A stretch of 64,000 nt of DNA from NCBI GenBank assembly GCA_932294295.1, contig OW028573.1, positions 60,861,829-60,925,828 on the forward strand, given 5' to 3'. A program made the translations under genes and the position numbers. The DNA comes from Alitta virens (Eukaryota > Annelida > Polychaeta > Phyllodocida > Nereididae). The notes beneath the pieces were generated by a model that saw only the letters and a list, made by a program, of their open reading frames with translations, was not told the DNA's origin and ran no database searches. Positions 25,101 through 37,100 of the stretch are shown one piece after another (position 1 is the stretch's first letter; each line of letters begins with the position of its first letter).

Positions 25101-28100
25101 TTTCTCAGTAAGATAATTGTTACATATGTCAAAGATGCAAAATTGTCGGTAAAGTATAACAATCGCCATTCTATAGTTTCCAATAGAAATAACGCAATAA
25201 TGAGACCACATCGCTATAAATAGCAAATGTTTATCTCGCTTTATCTCGCTTTAGCCTCGCTGAGGATGAGATTTGAGAGATCTGAGTGTGTTAAGGTTTA
25301 AAACAATGTTGTTTTTCTTCTTTTACTTTTTTCTCCATTGGAACCTCGCTTTAAGACCACCTCCCTAACACTGATTTCTTAGATGAAGTCAAAAAGACGA
25401 ATCCTAAGCCTAATGTTCAGTGCAGCATTAATGGGCTCAGCAACACACAAGAAATTGCAGAACTTTTCACTACCAAGTACCAAACACTGTACAACCTTGG
25501 ATGAACTAGAGAGGATGATCCATTTAAAAAAAGTCCATGTGTACAGCTTTTACTAACAAGCAAATTGTTGCAAAACCTTGAATTATGCTGTCTGGGGAGA
25601 TACTGAAATGGGTAGATATGGTTAAGCATCTGGGAAATATAATTTTATCTAGCATGGATGAAAGTGAAGAGATCAAACTGAAGGAGAGTGAACTCATTTC
25701 ACGAGCAAATACAATGGTTGCTAATCTGAGTGGTGTTAGTGACCAAGTTCTGATGAAAATCTTTCAGAACCTGTGCTGTTCGTTCTATCGCTCTTAGGCT
25801 TGGTGTTTGGTAGACAATCATGTAGATAGTTTTCATAAAACTCTACAACAGATGTGTGAGTCCGACTTTGTCATAACCCTGGGCAACTCAGTTATCTGCC
25901 GCCTCTATCAGGATTGAAGCTCTATATGTTCCTTAAACTACGAAAAGGTATACTGCAAAAAACTACGAAAAAGTATACTGCAAAGCCCGAAAGGCCGGGT
26001 GAGGTATATAGCTGCTTACAAAAATCCCAAATCTGATTTGCGGCAACTTGTTCATCGAAAGGCAGAAATAACATGAACAAACTCTTTCAGCTGAGGATGA
26101 GTGCTCTATATAGTGGACTTCAGAGACAATTTAATTGATGACTTATTTTTATATGAATTAAAAGATAGACCTTCTTAATTTTCTTTGTGAAAAATATATT
26201 AATCAAAAGTAAATGTAAAAATCTTAAGTATACTCTCGCCATAGCATATATTACGACACCTCGCCATCAAGGCCAGTAACGTTTGCTTCTCCACTGGGAT
26301 TGATGCTCCTCGTGATTTGCCTCAGACCCCCAGGCCCCACCCTGTGGACTCGACCTGAGGTGAGGGTCCACGGTCAGAACTTCAGATTGGTGTAATTCAG
26401 GGAACGTTGCTGTCACCCATGACTGGGTTTTGAGTGATCTACCCAATCAACCAGAACTGCCTGGTCAATGATTAGCTGAAGGGTTCTGTTCACTTGAGCC
26501 ACTGATCAACTCAGTTACTTGAGCTGCTCAACAGCCATTCCATTTTCTTCAGCAGTTAACCAAAAAGAAAAACAAAAGTTGTATTGTACACTGCTATTTG
26601 TCTTATGTTATACCTAGTGCCTGGTTTTGGTCTTTATAGAGAACTAGTAATCCAATAATATCAGATACAGCACATAGCTGCTCAGACTTGTAATACATTC
26701 AGTATATAAGAGGTTTGGGAGGAAGGAGCTAAGGGAGCATTTGAAGCCAAGAGAATAATAAGCAGCTGAAGGGAGATGATTGCTGATGTCTGGCAGATGC
26801 GGTGATGCTGCGGCTGGGTGCTCGGATGCTGCTTGCTCAAGTTGGTAGGCGTCAACCTCTGGCACCACCTCCTTATTTATGAAAGCCGCCGACTGCTTGA
26901 AACTGCACATTTGATTTATAGTTGAGCGCAATACCACATCATTAAGTATTGCAGTAGGATGTTTAGTTACCTCCTTTATCAATCATGATGCCTGTCACAG
27001 CTCTTGTGGTCTTGGTGCTACTGTTTACTAAAGGTCAGTCATTTCTTGGTGTCTTTGGCATCTTTTGTGTCCTGTTGTGAGTCTTATAAGTTGTATTACT
27101 TTCAGGATGATTCACAGCTTGTTTCAGTTCTTCAGTGATGGTTCATTTTTGTCTAGGGAACCTTTTATGAAGAATACACTGTATATTACAGCAGGCAATT
27201 GGGTAGTACTGGTATGACATTAAAAAGCATATAGATTAATGAAACCATTCTTTATTTTTGTGACACACTAATAACATTCTACATCGAATTTACATTGACT
27301 GATAATGTGCGATGAAACTAAATATATTAAGACGGAATATGTGGAGATATTTCATATGTATTCAGTTGGCTGGGCAGGTGATTTTCATTGAGTGTTTCTG
27401 CTCAACAAACCTTTTCTGGATTACCTTTATGGCATATTATATCATTAGAACGGGTTCTATGTAGTCTTGAAAAAACTAAAAAGGTATTGTAATTTATACC
27501 TCTAAACCCGTCTCACTGAGCTGACTTGAACACTGTGCAGTCACCTAATCTGTCATTGAATTGTTCATTAATTAGAAATGGCTAATAACAAAGAGCAACA
27601 AATGATCCAAGTACAGGTTAGCTCCGTTGGTGAGAAGTCTGCCTTCTCATTCAGAGGGACAGGGTTCAAATACTTTTGTGGGAATCTTGATTGGGTTATA
27701 ACAGATTAAATTGACGTCTATTCTATTTCTGAATAATAATTTTCTTGGAGCTTCAAATTTATTCTAAAATTGTAAAAAAAACCAAAACAGCAATATTTAG
27801 CAATCACGCATTGAACCCGCAACCCAGTAATCAGATGAGAAGCTGCACCACTCGACCACACATGTTGACGTTAATTTGATTATTAAAAATTACCATGAGT
27901 TACAATTCTAGATGTATAAACACACTTGCCTCAGGAGTCAGGACTCGCAATAAAACGGAAATCCTTATTAAGAGGTATGACTATGGTGAACTTTTTTTTA
28001 GATATCCTGGAAGTTAAAGCCCCGTTCCCACATAGCCGTGTTTCTCGTAGTCAACTCGTAGTATTACGTAACACGCCTCTCGGGCCCAATTCGTACTAAA

Positions 28101-31100
28101 CTCTGCGATTACTCCTCGCACTCGAGAGATGTTCGGCGAGAAACTCCTCTGACTCGTAGCGAACTCGTGAGATTTGGAGCCGAGAATGCCGAGTATCCCG
28201 AGTATGCCGCGCTGCACGGCACACTCGGCGAATTATCCAGGAGTCCAAAAACTCGGCCATGACTCGCCGAGTTACTCCTCGAACTCGGCGAGTTACTCGG
28301 CGCTAATTTCACTCGTATTACACTCAGGGGGGATGTTCAGGAGTGCGAGGAGTAACTCGGCGAGTTGTAGGAGTAACTCACCGAGTTGTAGGAGTAACTC
28401 GCCGAGTAACTCGTCGAGTTCTACCTTTAGTACATGCATCATCAGCGTAGGGGGTCGTATATAATATAAAAGGCCGCTGCTCCTATAATATTAGTCCGAT
28501 TTTCGTCAAATAAAGATTGTTTTGTAGTATAATTCATAGTGACTCCATAGGTATTTTCGGATTGAAAATAGACCAAATATTAAGCGAGATATTTGTCTGA
28601 GAATGTAGCTAGGTTGGCAGAGGCAAACAGTGGTGCTCTCGCAGACGTCCGCGCCCGGACTGTATCAATGCAGGTAAGGCTGAGCGCTACTTTAAAAGGC
28701 TGCTGCTCCCCTAATATTAGTCCGATTCTCGTCAAATAAGACTGCATTGTAGTATAGTTCACACTGATTCCATACGTGTTTTCGGATCGAACATATACAA
28801 AATATTAAGCGAGATATTCGTCTGAGAAGGCGGTTGTCTGGCGGCGGCTGCTGCTCCATTTATATTATTCCGATTTTCGTCAAATAAATATTGAATTATA
28901 GTCGAGTTCATACTTATTCCACACAGATTTTCAGATTGAAAATAGACCAAATATTAAGCGAGATATTCGTCTGAGAAGGCAGGTAGTCTGGCGGCGGCAA
29001 GGTGCTCTGTGTATGGCCCTGACTTGAATGGTGTAGTCAATATTTTTGACCATTTTATATACATTGTTTGGATGAGCTTTATTGCAATTCATTTCTACTC
29101 ATTCTGCCAACTGCCATGACTGTTATGTCAATTGCTATTAGCATTTTGAATGATACAAAGAATGGGTGTAGAGAATACAGCAAATTCAATACATGTGTCA
29201 ATTGCCTAATTGCCTAAATTGGGGTTCTTTGACCTGTCATTTCATGGTTTGTTCAAAGATGACACAGTAATATGACATTGTCTTGATTGTCATTCACAAT
29301 TACAAAAATATGTAATTGCTTTCATTAATTAAAAGCAATATATTTTATTGTAATTACCAGGCAATGATTATATTTGTATAACTTTCTTATCTTTTTGTGT
29401 TAATTTGAATCTTATTGTGATATTATGATCAGTATAAATTTGTGTATATTTTGTAAAATTTAAATCTAATATTGATATTGTAATTAGTATTTGTGATTTG
29501 ATCTGTGATTTTATTTGCTATATTTAATATACTTATACTGGTGCTCCCTGAAACAATTACAAAAATATGTAATTGCTTTCATTAATTAAAAGCAATATAT
29601 TTTATTGTAATTACCAGGCAATGATTATATTTGTATAACTTTCTTATCTTTTTGTGTTAATTTGAATCTTATTGTGATATTATGATCAGTATAAATTTGT
29701 GTATATTTTGTAAAATTTAAATCTAATATTGATATTGTAATTAGTATTTGTGATTTGATCTGTGATTTTATTTGCTATATTTAATATACTTATACTGGTG
29801 CTCCCTGAAGCGTCCGCGCCCAGACTGTATTAATGCAGAAAGCTGAGCGCTTCTTTAAAAAGCTACTGCTCCCTTAATATTAGTCCGATTTTCGTCAAAT
29901 AAAGATTGTTTTGTAATTCATAGTGACTCCATAGGTTTTTTCGGATCGAAAATAGACCAAATATTAAGCGAGATATGCATCTGAGAATGCAGGTAGGCTG
30001 GCGTCGGCCTATCATTCGATGGGTGACTCGTCGCTGTCGTAGACACCTTGCTTCACCCGGCGAGTCACTCCTACAACTCGGCGAGTCACCCGCCGAGTCA
30101 CCCGCCGAACCCGCCGAGTCACTTTTTCCGCCAGAATTCGTCGCCAACTCCTCGAATTTTGGCCGTTACGTAATACTACGAGTTGACTACGACAAACTCG
30201 GCTATGTGGGAACGGGGCTTAAGTGACTGTGCTCAGCGGTGATTGTTAATTATGTCAAACAAACTTTTCTTTATGGAGCACAGTGCCAAGTTAGCTCAGT
30301 TCATTGAGTGTACGCCATATAATCCTGTTATTGTGGGACCTGGGTTCAAGTACACTCTGGAGTCAATTTTTATTCTAAGGTGAAAAAAATGGTACATTTT
30401 CCAAAAAAATAAATAGATCTCCTGTTTGATTTTATACCACTTATAGTAATGACTGTCATCATTTAAAGATTAGCACAGCACACAGCAAGACATCCAGAGA
30501 GTTCCACAATACTGATCTACAAATATACATCCATTAAATAGTAAAATTGTACAATTGATAAAAATGGTTTCACCATTCCAGATTAAACATTTTGCGTAAT
30601 TATGCCAAAACAATGCAACCTAGTTTCTATCTGACTGGCTGGTGTAATGGTTAGGGTGTAGGACTGTTAGGTGTAGGCTAGGTAGGTATTTAGGACGTAG
30701 GTTCAAACCCAGCTGGGGGCATCTAACAACTCTGAATGGGGACAGTTCTTTGAGCTTTGTTGATCATCTTTGGTATCCAGTTAAATCAACTTAATTTGCT
30801 GAGCTACAATGACTACTATCAATGAAGTTCAAAACGTCATAATCCACGATTTAGTCAGCTCAACTTACTCAAATTAAGTCATCCTTGCTATCATTATGAT
30901 GATAACTATGAATAAGCTGTCTAGACTAAATCATCCTGCTGGAGCACCGTTGCACTAATTGAATTGAGCTGATTAATATAATAGAAGTGGCAGACTTTAG
31001 ATGAAGTGAATGTGATATATAGTTCTAGTTTAACCCAATATGCTCGTGTTTACAGACACTTTCTCAGACTTGAACTCTATATTCCAGAGGACGTTGTGTG

Positions 31101-34100
31101 AATTCTGGACTCCCATTGGTTGAGGGTCTGACATAACCAATGGGTGTCCTGGTTTCAGAGACGACGTCTGGAGTTTAGTTTCTAATAGTAAGTGAAATTT
31201 GCTGAAACTAAAACCTTACCAATGGTTCCGTGTCTTTTTTACAGAGTCTCTTGGGGAGCTGATTGCCCCAGGACTGGCAGGGCCGGAAGCTGTCAGCAAT
31301 ACTTCAGTCATTCTGACTTGGATGCCAGGACGCACACTGACCACTGTCCAGTATGCAGTCGAACAACAAATGACCGAGACATCGGACATTTGGGAACCGT
31401 GTGAAGATGTCGCTTGGATGACAGAGAAACAGTTAAAAGTAGAAGGGCTACATCCTCATGTCATTTATCAGGTATGATGCTGAAATTATGAATTTGATTA
31501 CTAAATTGCCAACTATAGAACAGAACAGAAATATTTTGTAACTATACATTAACACAAGAAGCTAAATTTTTTTACGTTACGTTTTTTAGGGTCAAACTGT
31601 TAATTGAGCAGCATATACATCGATCAATAAATATGTTGAAATCACATATTAATAACGATATCTTGATTGGATGAACTTCGTGATACAGATGGGGTTACAT
31701 TGGTATTCTTAAGACACTGAAATGGTACTCTGTAATGTTTGTCTTGATATAAGTAATATTATACGTGTAATGCTTTATTGCAGTTCCGGATTGCTGTAAT
31801 AATTACAGATGAAGAAAGGCTGTACAGCAATGCCAGTATTCCAATAGCCACTTTACCCTATGGAAGTAAGTACACAATATATTGTCTATATAAACATGAT
31901 AGACAAGTCTGTATAATAATAGGTTGTGTAGGTGTCTGATTTACTGGATAAGTGATTCATCTGGCGTTTGTATGGGTTTACGTCCTTGGTTGTACAAAAC
32001 TGTCAGACTTCTGAGAATATCTGTAGGTGCTCAACAGAATATCAACTCTGTCACAACTATCAGAAACCGAGATATTTTTGACATACTGTAATGCAATACA
32101 TTTCAAAAAACAGGGCGAAGTTTTCAGCAATGTGACAGGTCACAACTTAACATACTGTATATTGTAGACTTTCAAACACAAACTTTGCTATCTGTGAGTC
32201 ATATTTGACAAGATGCCATTTTGGAACTGTTGCTATGGTTTTCCCCCAGACTAATTGAATTTCTTGTCTTGCAGCCCCAGCTAGCCCACCAGAGATCACA
32301 GAACTAGTAAGCTGGAGTCCCACTGCCATTAAGATTTCATGGAAGGCCCCCCAATTCACCAACGGACCTCTGTTGGCATATCATTTGCAAGTGACGTCCT
32401 TAAACAGCTCGGACTTGCCCAAGGTCAAGGACGTTCCAGTGAGGGATGGAATGGATAATGCCATCACTGAAGTCATAACTCTGCTACAACCCGGAATGCT
32501 CTACAATGTCAGCTTGACAGCTCGGAATCGCTTTGGACTCGGTCCTTCCATATCCAGAAATATCACCACTCAACCAAAAGAGCAAGGTATTCCAATTATA
32601 TGTCCCCAGCATTTAAAATCTAACATTTATAGATACTCGTGACTTATAAAAGTAACCGTATACTAAAAGAATAGTGAAGAATATAAAGCAACTTATCTTA
32701 CTGGATATTGTAGAATTTGGCTTTTTCTGATTTTGCTTCATGAGTCTATGCAATGTCCTTGAAAGTTGTTTTCTTTATCTTTCCAGATGATGATTTTACT
32801 CCGTATATGATATTCGGTGCAGAAAACAGTATAGTTAAACTGGACATGCGGGATTCATACTACGAATACGAGAAAGATCTACATTACACTGATACTAATA
32901 TTGAAGGTGAGTGTATTACCAATAATTGTCCTGTGTGACTGGCAGTGGTTTTGTATTTGTGTATCGAACATACCAAATATATCTTGCAGGCATTTGAACA
33001 ATTACATGTCAGACAGAAACGTCGTAGTAGTATCAATGTGTCATATCATAAAGTTGTAGAGGAATAGTAAGTCAGTAAGGTTTACATGTAGTCAGGTACA
33101 ATGTAGATGTCCAAAGTCATTGTATTCCTTGACTTGTTGTGTATGTGATGTTCATCTGGTGTTGATTTCTCTCTTCGATTTCCCCCAAAGTCTCCCAGGT
33201 TCTCTACTCCAACGTAAGAGGGTGGCATGACATCAGAGGTAAAGAACAAATTGAGTTGCTGCTGCTGCTGGTAGTTTTAGGCTGTTTTATCTGTTCAAAC
33301 TGTGTCATCGTTTTGTGACTCAGACGACAAGTCAATGATCAGCTGAGTCTGAGGAATTTGCTCTCTGAAAATCTTCTCCGATTTATGTTTTCTTTTTTAC
33401 TATAACAAGTGTGTTGTAGCCAGTTACGTAGATAGTGTATAATCTGATTGAATTACAATCTTACTTAATTATTCTTAAGGATTTTAAGTGCATGCTTTTA
33501 CTCTTAAGGTACATCATCTTCATTACAATCACACATAGAATGCTTTCATTTTCATGTAGATATTAGACTGATAGCATACAGTATCTAGTTGGTTTTTGCA
33601 TGGCAAATTAATGTCAACTTTTGTTAACATGAGTTACTTTTTATTGTTGCTTGCTTTTGCTTGTAGATATAATGATCTTTAGTGACTGATTTTCTCATTT
33701 CAATTCACAGTTCATAAACTGTAGAACTAAGTTTTTCAATTTGCTTATTTGATTTGCCCTGTGAACCAACTGGTTGCTGTTAATTATGAAGTTTCGATAT
33801 GATTGTATTCCCTTCAAATTCAATATTTCTTGTTTTTTTTTGTGCTGAAGAAAGGGAAAAAAAAACTTAATTTGATTATCGAGATGCAAAGTTAATAATG
33901 TCAAGGGCATTCAAAAGTATTACAATTAATTTCTCATTCCTTTCACATCTAACATCATGTTTGATATTTCTTGTCTTGTTACAAAAAGTAGATGATAAAT
34001 TCTTTTAGTGTAGTGAGAATTGCCGAAGTCACCAAACTTATAGTCAGATGAGTCTGTACATGGATGCAGGTGCAAGTACTGTCTGTACGAAGCACAAAAA

Positions 34101-37100
34101 TGATCGCTGGATATGTTTGACATTTCTCAGATGTTGCTGTCCACATCCATCGTGGCTTCATCTTCTTTTCTGATGACAGCGGTGCCATCCACAGACTGTC
34201 TTATAACCAACCAGAAAAAGCGGATATTGTCTATCAGAGCAACAGACACCCCAGTGCACTGGCTGTCGACTGGCTTCATGATAAGTTTTATCTCGTAGAG
34301 GAAACTCAGGTAACACTTGTTTGGATGTCATATTATCAGATTGACAGTCTTCACTGACATGTTTTTTCAATTATCATCATAATGACAGACAAACAGAAAT
34401 GAATGAATTTCTTTGTGCGAAACCCATAGATTAAGTCAAAACCGTGCATTTATGTAACGAAGTTATGAGATCTCAAATTTATTCACCTCATTAATATAAG
34501 CTGTTAATGGTTAATTGTCACCTGGATTAGTGCTAACTTAATTTCTAGGTACTGAAAGCAAAGGGTTAGACACCAACACCATGTTTCTATGTCAATTTAC
34601 AAGGAAATGATTAGCTCTAAACTATATTCGCCTTATTGAAAGCTAATTATGCTAATAACGCTAATTGCCCAAGGTATTTTGATTAGCAACCAAGCTAAAA
34701 TTCATCCCTAGGACCCATAAAATAAAGATCAATCAAAAAACCTTATTGGACACGAAATTTCCGAGTTCACTATTGGGCATTTAGGCTGACCAGTAGACTA
34801 GTGGTATATGTAGTATATACATTCACAAACCACCACAGGAAGAAGTAATAGTTTGTCTGCAAAAAGTATTGGAAAATGAGTACGATGGTTTGAAAATTGT
34901 TGCATTTACATGTATACTGATATTTAATGAAAGTAACAAGAAGTTTGTATTATCTTCCTTTTGGGAACTGCTACAAAGAGTCTTAGTTGTGTGTGTGTGC
35001 TATACAAGCTTACGCATAGCCTTACAGGAACTGATAATAGACATGAATATGGCAATCTGATGAGGTCTTCTCACCATACTCTGATGATCAAAATATTGTT
35101 GTTAAAGTTATTTCCTTGACATTAAATTGGATATTCCATTGTCCTAGCTAATATGACTTGAGATCGCTGATCATAATAACAGGTAACTAGCATGAATTAT
35201 AATCATTTTTAATCATTGTGTATCTCTTTGTCATGCAGATAGTGCAGTGTGGTTTAAATGGTGAAAGCTGCAGGACTGCCATAAACAAAGTCATTCCTAC
35301 TGCTGAAGATATCCAGGTGGACCCTGGAAATGGGTGAGTAATAAAACTTAACTAACTTAATTGCAGACCAGTTTCTCACAGAATTATTTTCATTGTATGC
35401 ATGAATTATACACTGTATATCACTATTGTTTCAAGAATTTTAAGGAATCAACAACATAAAACCTAAGGGGCTTGCTAGACAATATTGTGATGGTGAAAAG
35501 GAAAGTCATTGATAACTTGTGTTTAATTGAAGGTGTTTGTGCCATCTGTCTCCAATCTTTTGTTTCATGTCATTGTTTTTTGCTTGAATATCATACAAAG
35601 CAATGACAATGAATCATTATTATTGGTATTAGCTCCGAAAGTTATTCCGTCACATTCATGACATTTCCTCTCTCTCTTGGTACTTTAATTTTGTTTATCT
35701 GGGATTCTGCTTGATGAAATTTGCTGAAGGCAGCGATCAGTAATTGAAATAATGATGAGGTTAGCATTAAGAATTTCTTGGAAACTGAAGTGAAAATGGC
35801 CACAAAACCAAATCTGTAGGCTGCTGTGTTACCAAATTTTGGCTTAATGTGCAAATCTGATATCGACAAGAAGACCATTTGAATGATGATGTCTTATCAG
35901 TTGCCTTTCAGCTGATTTGCTTTTGGTAATGCTATTGGTTTCATGTTCAACAGGTACCTCTACTGGGTTCAACATGGCCCAACACATGGCATCTATCGCA
36001 TTGACCTCGCTGATCTTGAAGCTGACCCAGTTCTGCACAGCCCTGACCTGCTTATTGTCAAACTGGACCTGGTGTCCAGCTTCACCATCGACCCCATGAA
36101 CTTCCGCCTGTACTTCCCAGATGAATCACAGAACACAATGCTGTCTTCGTACATCGACGGCAGTGACATCATCAATGTGCGTCCAAACAATAGTGTCCAG
36201 AGCCCACACTTCATCGACATCAAGAGCTTAGCGGCTTACGATGGTGTCTTTTACTGGACTGATGGTCAGAAAATGATGTCAGAACATTATAGCGATGAAA
36301 ACAAGTTGTACTACCACAATGAGATGCCCCTGTTTTATGAACATTTGACTGGAATCAACATGTGGCATCCCTCTGCACAGCCTATCCCAGGTATGAGTAT
36401 GACAAGTGATAATATTGACTTTGGTTTAAATTACAAATGTTAACTTTGCCTGGAAGGCATTCTCAATATCTGGAATTTGTTGCCACAAGCAATGAAATAC
36501 TCCAATGGAGACATTTTCTGCATTAGTAAGATGTGTTCTGTAAGATGAAATTTCACTGGTAAAACTTCAATTGTCTGTGCCTCATTGTCATGGCATATCT
36601 TTTTTCACATAACTGGGACCATTGTCATGGCACATCTTTTTGACATAACTGGAAATACATGCAACTTCAAAATTATAGATAATATTTATAAAATCTGATT
36701 TTAGTGACTGCACCTGTAGTTTTGAGTATGATTACATTGGAGGGAGGAACTCGCTTAGCCATATGGCTTCCATTCAATCAGTTAGTAAAATGTGCTGAAG
36801 TTGCACTTTTTGGTGTCTGGATAAAGCCATCAGACAGACTGTCATTTCTTTTGCATCACTGAAGTGTATGCGTCTTGTTTTCTTTCTTTCCAGTGCCCCC
36901 AGTTGGTCCATCAGGTTTGAGCGTGCTATTCACAGATGCCGCAGCCGCCTTGCAATGGTCTCCACCAGAACTTGGCAAAGGTAAACCTTATGATTCTATC
37001 GCAATGCCAAAAAGCTATAATTATTAGTTCCTCAGAAATTGTCATGTGATATTGACATACAACCTTTAGGACATTTCAACAACACTTTGATGCAGCAGCA

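Larger units (their letters stand above)
28018..30218. mobile_element. 2.2 kb fold-back / non-autonomous DNA transposon with TTAA target sites
   Basis: Flanked by TTAA on both sides (28014-28017 and 30219-30222). Ends are 54-base inverted repeats (28019-28072 and 30165-30218) with about two mismatches, beginning GCCCCGTTCCCACATAG. Next to both ends lie arrays of short palindromic units built on ACTCGGCGAGT (about 28100-28420 and 30055-30130). The interior has four copies of a roughly 125-base unit and a 257-base tandem duplication. No transposase frame was found, so it would depend on an autonomous partner. TTAA insertion is typical of piggyBac-type elements, but that assignment is only inferred. 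Confidence 0.8.
22104..31244. other. ROS1 intron (9.1 kb) with mobile-element cluster
   Basis: Phase-1 intron between the Cys-rich region and FN3-1. Holds a short TA run at about 23839-23858, a CT tract ending in CAG at about 24716-24744 that is not followed by a usable exon, a LINE relic, a candidate alternative first exon, four tRNA-like SINE heads and a 2.2 kb TTAA-flanked fold-back element. 22104-25300 otherwise shows nothing recognisable. Confidence 0.6.

Noticed and set aside
27615..27682. Functional tRNA gene
   Set aside because: A and B boxes are present but no acceptor-stem or anticodon-stem pairing can be drawn; SINE-like instead.
28174..28464. Ser/Asn-rich 96-codon frame ([12 protein letters not shown] repeats)
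   Set aside because: Translation of the ACTCGGCGAGT arrays of the fold-back element.
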